From: a virus
Direction: 5' to 3' (one strand)
Length of the DNA stretch: 64,000 nt
Virus record (IMG/VR): IMGVR_UViG_3300047494_000058
Location: 1-64,000 of that record
In this document: positions 1-8,376 of the stretch, one piece after another
Layout of the letters: each line of letters starts with the position of its first letter
Position numbering within the stretch: the stretch's first letter is position 1
Notes under the pieces: model-generated
Told to the model about the DNA's origin: nothing
The model's input: the letters and a program-made list of their open reading frames with translations, nothing else
Databases searched by the model: none
Translations under genes and position numbers: made by a program

Positions 1-535
1 CGCCATCGGTGGCGCGGCACCCCTACAGGGCGCGGCTCAGGCGGCGTGGCTTGCCTACGCGACGCCCACCGGCCTCGCAGTGTTGCAGGGCTCGACGCTG
101 GCGTCGGCAGTAATGCGGGCCGCGGCCATCGGCACGGGCGCGATGGCCGGGCAAACGTTGGCTGGGCTGATCGGTCAGGCGCCCATCACGGGTTTCGTAC
201 CGCTCACCGCGGTAGTCCTGGGCGGTTCGCTCGCCCAGGGCGCGATTACTGGCGCCGTAGCGCTTACCGGCATCGCAGGCGACGTCTTCAGCACTTCGGT
301 GTCGGCGGGCAGCCTAGGTGGCGCCGGCAGCCTGGTCGGCGTGAGCCTGGCGGGCTGGTTCAGCTATGCCGGTACCGGGCGCATCATGCCTATGTACGGG
401 GCCGCGCTCGGGTTCTCGTATTCCTACGCCGATGGCGGCGCAACGCGGGTCGTGTACTCGTACACGCAGCGTCGTTTTGGCCATGGTTGGGTGGGTTTCC
501 GCGGTGCCGGCGGCGGCGGACAATGGACTTTTTAA
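1..535 (+). CDS. Gly/Ala-rich repeat structural protein, 3' end only
   Basis: The reading frame is open from the left edge (first full codon at base 2) to a TAA at 533-535, so the N-terminus lies outside the window. The visible ~177 residues are made of loose repeats of about 20-25 residues with the pattern small-L-x-G-x-A, followed by a Gly- and Tyr-rich tail ending GGGGQWTF. The same kind of repeat fills the protein at 8377-11643, so this is probably another fibre or virion surface protein. Codon use matches the adjacent structural genes. Function is inferred from context and composition only. Confidence 0.6.
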   Translation, partial: AIGGAAPLQGAAQAAWLAYATPTGLAVLQGSTLASAVMRAAAIGTGAMAGQTLAGLIGQAPITGFVPLTAVVLGGSLAQGAITGAVALTGIAGDVFSTSVSAGSLGGAGSLVGVSLAGWFSYAGTGRIMPMYGAALGFSYSYADGGATRVVYSYTQRRFGHGWVGFRGAGGGGQWTF

Positions 536-551
536 CTCTTGAGGACTTATC

Positions 552-1325
552 ATGACGGCATCGCTTCAACTAGACGGACGCACGGATACGACCTTCCCGA
601 CCGGCGGCCAGGCGTCACTGTTTCTCAACCTCATGCTCGCGGGCTTGTTCGCCGAGTCGTACACCGACAACGTGACGGCGCACGCGGGCGGCGGGCAAGC
701 TGCTGCCACCGCGTTGACCACCGAGTTGAGCCGCATCACCACGGTCGCCACGAGCGGCGATTCGGTCAAGCTTCCGCCCTCCTTCGCGGGCGGCACGGTG
801 ATCGTCGTCAACCACACCACCAACACGTTGCAGGTATTCGGTGCGGGCACCGACATGGTGGACGACGTCGCCACCGCGACCGGTGTGTCGCAAATGCCCA
901 ACTCCACGTGCATCTACACGTGTTTCACGGCAGGCAACTGGTACACCGAGGGCCTCGCTTCCGGGTTCGTGCGCGGCCTGTCGTTGCAAACGATGTCCTC
1001 GGCGGTATTCGCGGCGAACGCGACCAACACCCAGGCGGCCGGAACGCCGATCACGGCGATGAGCAATCAAATCTCCGCTGCTGCCGCGAGTTACGCCTCG
1101 ACCTTGCCGCCCTCCTCGCCCGGTATGGAGATCACCGTCCATAATGTCTCGGCTTTCGCCACCAATGTCTATCCGAACGCGCTCAACAACCTGGGCGCGG
1201 CCGGGTCGGAGACCATTAACGCGCTGTCAGCTAATGCGCCGCTGTCGTTCCCGGCGAACACCTCGACGACGTTTTACTGCAACATCGCCGGGCAGTGGTA
1301 CACTGCGCCGCGCGTCCCGTCCTAA
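552..1325 (+). CDS. Virion protein with internal duplication
   Basis: This is a 257-residue protein with a GAGG ribosome binding site 7 nt before ATG. Residues ~50-140 and ~160-257 look like two copies of one domain. Both have LPPS, then a beta-rich V-x-N stretch, then an Ala-rich turn, and end with Y-x-C...AG-(N/Q)-WYT. This domain type occurs in tail-associated proteins of many tailed phages. It lies directly upstream of the tailspike gene, so a role in the adsorption apparatus is likely. No enzymatic motif is visible. Confidence 0.65.
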   Translation: MTASLQLDGRTDTTFPTGGQASLFLNLMLAGLFAESYTDNVTAHAGGGQAAATALTTELSRITTVATSGDSVKLPPSFAGGTVIVVNHTTNTLQVFGAGTDMVDDVATATGVSQMPNSTCIYTCFTAGNWYTEGLASGFVRGLSLQTMSSAVFAANATNTQAAGTPITAMSNQISAAAASYASTLPPSSPGMEITVHNVSAFATNVYPNALNNLGAAGSETINALSANAPLSFPANTSTTFYCNIAGQWYTAPRVPS

Positions 1326-1338
1326 CAGGTACGACCTT

Positions 1339-4308
1339 ATGAAACTGTTCACCCGGCTGCTGTTGCTGTTTATGCTGGCAGGGCTCGCCCCTGCCTTCGC
1401 CCAGCAGCAGGTCGTCAACGTAGGCACTGGGGTTAACACGGGCGATGGCGACATCGCGCGGGTGGCCTTCCAGAAGCTGAACGCGAACGACGCCAACCTG
1501 TTCGCGTTTCTGTGGGCGCCGATCTTCGGCGACGTGACCACAGTATCCGGGTCGAACAACGTTACCATCGTGCCCAATGCGGTGACCCTGGCCAAGATGG
1601 CGCAGATGCCGTCGATGTCATTCATTTGCAACGGCCTGTCCCTGCAGGCCACCGGGCAGTATTGCACCGCGGCCCAGGCCGCGGCGATCCTGCAGCCCTT
1701 CATCACGGGCGGTGGCGGGACGACCGGCGGCCTGTCCAGCTTTTCGTTCGTCACCCCGTCCTGGATGACAATCTCGCCGGCAGTGGTGAACACCGCCGGC
1801 CAGGCGATCACGATCTCGACCCCGACGCTCGGCGCCGACCAGTTCCTGGCCTCACCCTGCGGCGCCAATGGCGTACTGAGCCCGCGGACGCTGTGTGCGG
1901 CGGACCTGCCGCCCTACTCGGGCGACATTGTCACCACCAACGGGGTCGCCAAGATCCAACCCGGCGTCGTGACCATCGCCGAAATGGTGAACGCGCCCGC
2001 GCAAGCGACTATTTGCAATCCGGCCAACGTGCTCGGTGTGTTGCAGTATTGCACCCCGCAGCAGATGCAGATCCTGATTGGGGCGACCGGCGGCGGCTCG
2101 TCGTCCGCATCGAACCTCACCGGCATTTACGATGAGTGCACCTCGTCAGGAATCGACAAGACCGGTGTCAACGACTCCACGGTGGCGCTCAACCGTGACA
2201 TCCAGGCGTACGCCGGCACCTCCATAGCGATCTTCATCAATTGCCCGATAAAGCACACGGTGGGAATCAACCCGGCCGCGCCAATTTTCGTGCACTCGAA
2301 CACGAACTTCATCTTCGGGCCTGCCGGTGTAATCTCCACCGACAACAACCTCATCCCCTCCTTCGTCTTCCTTAATACCGCCCACGTCCATTTCTACAAC
2401 GCGAACTTCCTGTACACGGGTGGCCTGGCCCTCAACAACAGCGTAGCACCGTACCTGGGCGTGAACGGTGCCTTCAACGACACGCAAGAAAAGGCGGAGT
2501 TGGTTAGCCAGGGCTATAGCTTCACTAATGGGGGGTCGAATCTATACAACGGGCCGACTAATGGCGCTGCCCTCATCCGCATTCAGGGAGCCTCGCACGA
2601 TATTTCATTTTTCAATAGCCGTTTCTACGTTCCCGACACGGCTAACGCGACCCAATTCATCGGCGTCGTTGTCGGTCTCGATCCGGAGTGGAAGTGCTGC
2701 GCCGTCAACACCAACGGAGGCGCTGCCTCGACCTGGACCTCGGCGAACACGAATGCACCGTACGACGTCAACTTTGTCGACTCGACCTTCGACGGATTTT
2801 TGATGGGCTTCACCGGGACCGGTGCGAGCGTCAACATCATCAACCAGAAGTTCCTGCGCTACTCGGATCTGCAGGATGCCTCCTACCTCACCAACGGGAC
2901 CGGCGGCTGTCAGGGCGGCGGCTGCAACACGGGCGCCGGCCTGTACTGGCTGGCGCCTCCGCACGCGGCATACCTGCAGGCCGGCGACGCCTCGCTCAAG
3001 GCGAACCGGCAGATTCACGGATACCGCGACTATGGCCCTTATGTGGGCGGCTCGGTGCGCCGGACCGCGTCGGGCTCGGGCACCATCCTGTCGCTCAAGC
3101 TGGACTACGTCCAGGGTACCGACGTCACCGACGTCGAGATCTACCGCCCTGACGGCTGCTTCGACGTCATCAACAACTTCCCTGGCCCGAATCAGCGCAA
3201 CGGCGGCATCAAGGACGCGGTCTGCTACTACGACTCCTCGACCAAGACCACCGATAACTCGAACGTCTGGGCGATGCGCTTTCCGTCCAACGGCCAGTAT
3301 ACCTTCCTGGCGTTCGACAACATCACAATCTATGACACGGCGGCCACGCCGACGTCCTTCCCAATCATCGGCAACGGGTTTTCGACGAACTCGGACATCA
3401 GCTTCCGCAACCTGCGGGTGTACCAGAACGACTGGTTCAACTGGAACCCGGGCTTCCGTATGGGCGGCACGAACATCAACGTGCAGGCCGAGTACCACTA
3501 CGCCCAGACCTCGGGCAACGGCGCGTACTTCAGCCCCGTCTTCGAGCAGGGCACCGACGGCTGTGATTCGTGCAACTTTGACATCACGCTGTTCGGCTGG
3601 CGGCAGGTGCCGGTGACGTTCACCACCTCGCCTGCGGCCGGCGCCACCTCGGTGGTGCTGTCGTCCTCCTGGCAGCTGGCGTCAGGCACGGCGACGCTGT
3701 TCCTGTCCGACGGCGAGACCCGTACGGTGGCCGTGACCAACGGGTCAACTGCGGTCGGCAGCTTCGCCGCCCTGTCGGGCGCCGTGTCGAACTCAGCGAC
3801 CGCGGGCAACCTACTGGCTGACAACTTCAGCGGCTACAAGCCCGGCATCCTCCTCACCCAGGGCTCGGCGTTTACCGCGTCGCCCTCGACCAGCCCGTCG
3901 CAGAACTCCCGCGCTCACATCTTGGATGTGAGCAATGGTTACGAGGCCACCGACGATAACGGCACCCTGGCCGAAACCTGGTCTCAGCTGTGGGTAGGTA
4001 ACGTGTCCGGCGCCTCGACCACGACCTCGATCTCCTGCCCCTCGACCATGTCGCTCGACCGGCGGTCGGTGCGGGTGCTGGCCGCCATCACGGGCGCCAC
4101 CTCGTTCAATGTCGGCTGGACCGGCGCACTCACTGGCCTGTACTCGGGCATCGGCATCAGCACCGGCACCAACCCGGTGACGCCGGCCAACCAGTCGACG
4201 CTGCTGCCTAACAACCCGACTACGCTAGTATTGACCCCGGTCGGCGGCAACTTCACGGGCGGCACCGTGCAGGTCGCGGCGCGCTGCGGCGACTATGTTG
4301 GCAACTGA
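1339..4308 (+). CDS. Tailspike-like protein with beta-helix
   Basis: A 989-residue protein. I prefer ATG 1339 because it follows the upstream stop by 13 nt; the frame extends further 5' but gives only Arg-rich, non-protein-like sequence there. The first ~24 residues resemble a signal peptide (MKLF, hydrophobic run, AFAQQQ), which is unusual for a phage fibre. Residues ~30-320 carry fibre-type repeats (GDIVTTNGVAKIQPGVVTIAEM and QYCT motifs). The middle region (about 330-760) has the short beta-strand turns and N/G ladders of a right-handed parallel beta-helix like pectate-lyase-type tailspikes. The C-terminal part is Ser/Thr/Gly rich. A polysaccharide-binding or depolymerase role is inferred; no catalytic residues could be assigned. 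Confidence 0.7.
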   Translation: MKLFTRLLLLFMLAGLAPAFAQQQVVNVGTGVNTGDGDIARVAFQKLNANDANLFAFLWAPIFGDVTTVSGSNNVTIVPNAVTLAKMAQMPSMSFICNGLSLQATGQYCTAAQAAAILQPFITGGGGTTGGLSSFSFVTPSWMTISPAVVNTAGQAITISTPTLGADQFLASPCGANGVLSPRTLCAADLPPYSGDIVTTNGVAKIQPGVVTIAEMVNAPAQATICNPANVLGVLQYCTPQQMQILIGATGGGSSSASNLTGIYDECTSSGIDKTGVNDSTVALNRDIQAYAGTSIAIFINCPIKHTVGINPAAPIFVHSNTNFIFGPAGVISTDNNLIPSFVFLNTAHVHFYNANFLYTGGLALNNSVAPYLGVNGAFNDTQEKAELVSQGYSFTNGGSNLYNGPTNGAALIRIQGASHDISFFNSRFYVPDTANATQFIGVVVGLDPEWKCCAVNTNGGAASTWTSANTNAPYDVNFVDSTFDGFLMGFTGTGASVNIINQKFLRYSDLQDASYLTNGTGGCQGGGCNTGAGLYWLAPPHAAYLQAGDASLKANRQIHGYRDYGPYVGGSVRRTASGSGTILSLKLDYVQGTDVTDVEIYRPDGCFDVINNFPGPNQRNGGIKDAVCYYDSSTKTTDNSNVWAMRFPSNGQYTFLAFDNITIYDTAATPTSFPIIGNGFSTNSDISFRNLRVYQNDWFNWNPGFRMGGTNINVQAEYHYAQTSGNGAYFSPVFEQGTDGCDSCNFDITLFGWRQVPVTFTTSPAAGATSVVLSSSWQLASGTATLFLSDGETRTVAVTNGSTAVGSFAALSGAVSNSATAGNLLADNFSGYKPGILLTQGSAFTASPSTSPSQNSRAHILDVSNGYEATDDNGTLAETWSQLWVGNVSGASTTTSISCPSTMSLDRRSVRVLAAITGATSFNVGWTGALTGLYSGIGISTGTNPVTPANQSTLLPNNPTTLVLTPVGGNFTGGTVQVAARCGDYVGN

Positions 4309-4366
4309 TCTTCCCGCGTAAAACCATCCCCCGCTTGCGCGGGCACATCTACATGGAGTCTCATCA

Positions 4367-5272
4367 ATGAATCTCTCGAACTACGAACAGAACAAGCTTG
4401 TGGACGGCCTCATCCGCGGCGGCGCGCTCAACTCGGGCGGCACGGTCAACTCAACTGCGGTAGTGACCGGCGTCTGGGCGGCCTCCACCGCGTACACTGT
4501 CGGCCAGGTCGTGGTCCCGGGCTCGGGCTTCACGGCCGGCGGTGGGAAGTTCCTGAAGTGCACCACGGCCGGCACGTCGGGCACCACCTCAACGTTGGCC
4601 GTGCCTAATCCTGGTTCGACCTTGGTCGACGGCACGGTGACCTGGACCGCAGTCTCGGGCATTCCGTCGGAACTTAACCTGTACGTCGCGCTGTTCGTCA
4701 TTAACAAGGGCCTGCGCGCCAGTTCGACCGCGTACAGCGTCGGCGACTGCGTGTCGCTCACCGCGACCGGCGGCGCAGGCGGAGACAGCCGGCAGCATCT
4801 GTACCGCTGCACCACGGCCGGCACCACCAACGCGTCGCAGCCGACCACCTATCAGGGCGTGCCGGGCGAGGCGATCACGGACGGCACGGTGATCTTCACC
4901 GAGATGTCGCCGGTCATCCAGACCGGGAGCGGCTTCCCGTCCGGTTTTACCGAGGTGTCGGGCGCGGGCTACGCCCGCGTCAACCTGGCGGCGTCGCTCA
5001 CCAACTGGTCCGGTACGCAGGCCGCGGCCAGCACCACGACCTCGACCGGCACCAACGGCACCACGTCGAATAACGGCGTCATCACCTACGGCAGCCCGAC
5101 CGCGGCCTGGGCCACCGGCCTGGCGGCCATCGGCGCGTACATCGTGTACGACCAGCTGACCGGCGGCAACCCGCTGTTCTTCGCCCCGCTCACCGTGCCC
5201 AAGACAGTGAACAATGGCGACGCCGCGCCGTCGTTCGCCGCTGCCGCGTTGTCGCTGCAGATCGACAACTAA
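4367..5272 (+). CDS. Tail fibre-associated structural protein
   Basis: 301 residues. The N-terminus MNLSNYEQNKLVDGLIRGG resembles a short conserved leader seen in many phage tail fibre-associated proteins. Two repeats with W-A-x-S-T-A-Y-x-V-G-x-x-V followed by Y/F-x-C-TTAGT (residues ~35-95 and ~115-180) look like small carbohydrate-binding-like beta modules. The stop TAA at 5270-5272 is in the same frame as the downstream cellulase gene and only 9 nt separate them (see findings). Structural role inferred from family resemblance and position. Confidence 0.65.
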   Translation: MNLSNYEQNKLVDGLIRGGALNSGGTVNSTAVVTGVWAASTAYTVGQVVVPGSGFTAGGGKFLKCTTAGTSGTTSTLAVPNPGSTLVDGTVTWTAVSGIPSELNLYVALFVINKGLRASSTAYSVGDCVSLTATGGAGGDSRQHLYRCTTAGTTNASQPTTYQGVPGEAITDGTVIFTEMSPVIQTGSGFPSGFTEVSGAGYARVNLAASLTNWSGTQAAASTTTSTGTNGTTSNNGVITYGSPTAAWATGLAAIGAYIVYDQLTGGNPLFFAPLTVPKTVNNGDAAPSFAAAALSLQIDN

Positions 5273-5281
5273 GATTGTCCC

Positions 5282-8155
5282 TTGACCAACCGTCCAAGCC
5301 AGGGAGCGGTATCCGTATATGCCGCGAGCGCGGACGGTAACTATTACCTGAGCTACCCGCAGGGGAATGCTAACACCCAGGGCGCGGCGCTGGCCGGCCC
5401 TGCTGCAGTCGCGGCAACGGCCGGCGGGCAGCTGGCGACCGGCGCCGGCTTCAACGGCGCCGTGGCAACTGCGGTGGCTATCGCACTCGGTATCCTCGCC
5501 AACAGCGCGCCGGGCAGGCCCACCAATGTGGTGGCGACCCCCGGCAACGCCCAGGCGTCGGTGGCCTTTACGGCGCCCGTGCAGAACGGCGGGCGCCCGA
5601 TTACATCGTATAAGGTCACGGCCAGCACGGGCCAGACCGCAACCGGCCCCACGACCCCGATCAATGTCCTGGGCCTGGCCAACGGTACGCTGGTAACGTT
5701 CACGGTTCAGGCGATCAATTCGGTGGGCACGGGCAACGCTTCGGCGGCCTCAAATGCGGTGACTCCGGTGGCCGGCACCGCGGGTTACGACGGTACCTGG
5801 AAACGCGGCTCGGGCGCGAACTCGTCGCAGTTCGTGAACTCGTCGGGCTCCGTGATCCAGATGCGCGGCTTCAACGTCGCGGGTCTTGAATCCTCGGCCG
5901 CGCAACAAACGACTGATTGGTATGGCACCCCGCCCAATTGGACTTACGCGGGAACGCTCAAGGCGAATTGCGTCCGCATTCCGTTGAATGCCGCCTCGTG
6001 GCTCGGTCTCACGTGCAACGTATTAAACGGCTCGGGCAACGGCTGGAGCGCGACCAACCAGCTGGCCGACTACTCGGGCACCTACCGGGCTACGGTCATC
6101 GCGGCAGTGCGGGCGGCCCAGGCGCAGGGGCTGTATGTCATCATCGACCTGCACTGGTCGGCGCCCAAGTTCACGTTCGGCGGCGTAACCGCTTACTGCA
6201 TGCCGCTGTGGCAGCCCGCGTTCATGAACTCGGACACCGACGGGCTGTTTTGGACGTCCATCGCCCAGATGTTCGGCACGCAGGCGACGCCGCAGTCGGG
6301 CATCAATAACGCGGGCGTCGCGTTCGAGTTGGTTAACGAGCCCACGCTCGACATCTTCAACGGTTCCAACGCCACCGCAACCTGGAACCTGATGCGCAAC
6401 GGCGGCGCGGCGTCGTCGTTCGCCACCAACTACGCCACTACCGCGGTGTCCCAGGGCTGGACGGTCTACGGCTACCAGCAGGCGCTCAACGCGATTCGGG
6501 CGACCGGCGCCACCAACGTCATCCTGATCGGTGGCTGCGGTTACTCGCACGCGCTGTCGGGTTACGCCACCTATATGCCGGCGGACACGCTGACGCCGTC
6601 ACAGGTAGCGCTTACCATGCACCCGTACCCGTCGGGCACCTACCCGTACTCGGACGGCGACGTATACGGCCTGTGTTACCCAGACAACAACAACGGCACG
6701 GCGCAGTGGGCCACCTACATGCTGGCCGCGATAGCCGCCGGCATCCCGGTGATCTGGACCGAGACCGGCGGCAGCTATGGGCCGCAGTGTACGGCCGGCG
6801 AACCGCATGTGACCTACATGACCAAGTTCGCCGACGCGAACAACGTCGCGGGGGCGATCGCGTGGACCTACTGGGATGGTAATCCGGGGCGACCGACATC
6901 GGGCGCGAACGGTCTTAACTACATCACGACCACGAGCAACGCACCGACGACCGGCCAGGGCGCGGTGTTCTGCTCGTGGATGGCGAACCACGGCGGCGCG
7001 GTCAACACGGTGCCCGGGCCGCCGACCAACGTTACCCTGGTGGCCGGCAACGGCCAGGTTACCTGCTCGTTCACGGCGCCCACCAACACGGGCGGCGCGG
7101 CGATCACGCAGTTTACGGTAACCCTGTCCAACGGCCTGAACGCCAGCGGCACGTCAAGCCCAATCGGCGTGACCTCGCCCAACGGCACGGCGGTTACAGC
7201 CACGGTCACCGCCACCAACTCGGTGGGCATCGGCTCGTCGTCGGCGGTGTCCAACAGCGTGACCCCGACAGCGGGCGGTACAGGCGCGACGGTGAACCCG
7301 CCGGTCAACCTTACCCTGAAATACATCGGCGTCACGAGCTTCGGCCAGTCGGGATCACCCAATGCGCCACCCGCGCCGAACTCATCGACCATCACCTGGT
7401 CGCCCGGCGCGAACGGCACCAACGGCGCCCCAACAGCGTACAACATCCAACGCAGCACCAACGGCGGCGCCTATACGCGGATCGCGAGCGCGGTCGCCTC
7501 GACGACCTATGTGGACAACGCAGCGTCGCAGTGCGCATCGTCGACAGCGGGCTCGGGGCCGCAGTATTACGTGTGCAACACGTACCTGTACCAGGTGCAG
7601 GCGATCGACTCCGCCGGCAACGTGTCGGCCTGGTCGAACACGCAGAACTTCTGGATCTACAAGAACGGGTACAACTGGGGTGGGGACTTCGACAACGTCG
7701 CCACCTCGAACTACGCCGACACGAGCGGCAACCCGGTGGGCGGCGGCACCGACATCAAGGTGCAGTTGCAAGGCCAATACGGCGAGACGTTGATGTACGC
7801 GGGCGGGTCCACGACTCTGTATCAGCAGTGGGTCGGTGCATTTACCTACCTTGAGTTTGACATGAAGATCACGCAGGCCAACCCTGCGTTTCAGGTCTAC
7901 TGCCTGCGATCCGGCGACGTCAACATCTACGGCTCGAATGGTCAACCGTACAACCGGCAGTTGTCGAGCTATGCGACGCTCACGGTCGGTAATTGGGTGC
8001 ATGTAAAGATCCCGCTGGCCGACATCATCACGGATTATGGTCCGGGCGGCGGCTCGTCCTCGGTGCGGCAGAACGCCTTCTACAAGTACGCGGTCCAGGA
8101 CCAGTCAGGATCGTCCAACAACGTCTGGTATTACAACAATATCCAGTTCACCTGA
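5282..8155 (+). CDS. GH5-type cellulase domain protein with FnIII modules (virion depolymerase candidate)
   Basis: 957 residues, modular. Residues ~74-165 are a fibronectin III domain, and ~167-575 a glycoside hydrolase family 5 barrel. Visible GH5 hallmarks are DLHW with His291, the acid/base Glu353 in VNEP, the HPYP segment, and nucleophile Glu494 in WTETGG. Residues ~580-665 and ~672-785 are further FnIII domains, and ~790-957 form a beta-rich domain (GGDFDN...WYYNNIQFT) resembling a carbohydrate-binding module. GH5 enzymes hydrolyse beta-1,4 glucans and related mannans or xylans with retention. Placement among tail fibre genes suggests a virion enzyme that opens a cellulose-like exopolysaccharide. 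The start is a TTG with only a weak upstream TAAGA, and the frame continues that of the upstream gene. Confidence 0.85.
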   Translation: MTNRPSQGAVSVYAASADGNYYLSYPQGNANTQGAALAGPAAVAATAGGQLATGAGFNGAVATAVAIALGILANSAPGRPTNVVATPGNAQASVAFTAPVQNGGRPITSYKVTASTGQTATGPTTPINVLGLANGTLVTFTVQAINSVGTGNASAASNAVTPVAGTAGYDGTWKRGSGANSSQFVNSSGSVIQMRGFNVAGLESSAAQQTTDWYGTPPNWTYAGTLKANCVRIPLNAASWLGLTCNVLNGSGNGWSATNQLADYSGTYRATVIAAVRAAQAQGLYVIIDLHWSAPKFTFGGVTAYCMPLWQPAFMNSDTDGLFWTSIAQMFGTQATPQSGINNAGVAFELVNEPTLDIFNGSNATATWNLMRNGGAASSFATNYATTAVSQGWTVYGYQQALNAIRATGATNVILIGGCGYSHALSGYATYMPADTLTPSQVALTMHPYPSGTYPYSDGDVYGLCYPDNNNGTAQWATYMLAAIAAGIPVIWTETGGSYGPQCTAGEPHVTYMTKFADANNVAGAIAWTYWDGNPGRPTSGANGLNYITTTSNAPTTGQGAVFCSWMANHGGAVNTVPGPPTNVTLVAGNGQVTCSFTAPTNTGGAAITQFTVTLSNGLNASGTSSPIGVTSPNGTAVTATVTATNSVGIGSSSAVSNSVTPTAGGTGATVNPPVNLTLKYIGVTSFGQSGSPNAPPAPNSSTITWSPGANGTNGAPTAYNIQRSTNGGAYTRIASAVASTTYVDNAASQCASSTAGSGPQYYVCNTYLYQVQAIDSAGNVSAWSNTQNFWIYKNGYNWGGDFDNVATSNYADTSGNPVGGGTDIKVQLQGQYGETLMYAGGSTTLYQQWVGAFTYLEFDMKITQANPAFQVYCLRSGDVNIYGSNGQPYNRQLSSYATLTVGNWVHVKIPLADIITDYGPGGGSSSVRQNAFYKYAVQDQSGSSNNVWYYNNIQFT

Positions 8156-8164
8156 GGCTAGGGC

Positions 8165-8356
8165 ATGGCAGCACTGACTACCGGCACGACGATGACGACC
8201 TTCAACGTGCCGGTAACGGTCACGCTGCCGGCCCAGGTCCTCACTCAGTTCCAGGTGTCGATCCCGGCGCAAACGTTCGAGACCGTGGTCGAGGTAAACC
8301 TGGCGGACCTTGCCGCGGCCCTGGCCAAGTATATGATGACAGCTGCTCCGGAGTGA
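8165..8356 (+). CDS. Small hypothetical protein
   Basis: 63 residues (MAALTTGTTMTTFNVP...), beta-prone N-terminus with an alternating V-T-V pattern and a short amphipathic C-terminal helix (LADLAAALAKYMM). It sits between the cellulase gene and the repeat fibre gene on the same strand with short spacers. No family recognised; possibly a small tail or fibre accessory protein. Confidence 0.5.
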   Translation: MAALTTGTTMTTFNVPVTVTLPAQVLTQFQVSIPAQTFETVVEVNLADLAAALAKYMMTAAPE

Positions 8357-8376
8357 TGGACAGCCGGAGATAATCG

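Noticed and set aside
1144-1338. N-terminal extension of the tailspike
   Set aside because: The extra 65 residues are Arg-rich shadow sequence of the preceding gene, and ATG 1339 lies just after its stop.
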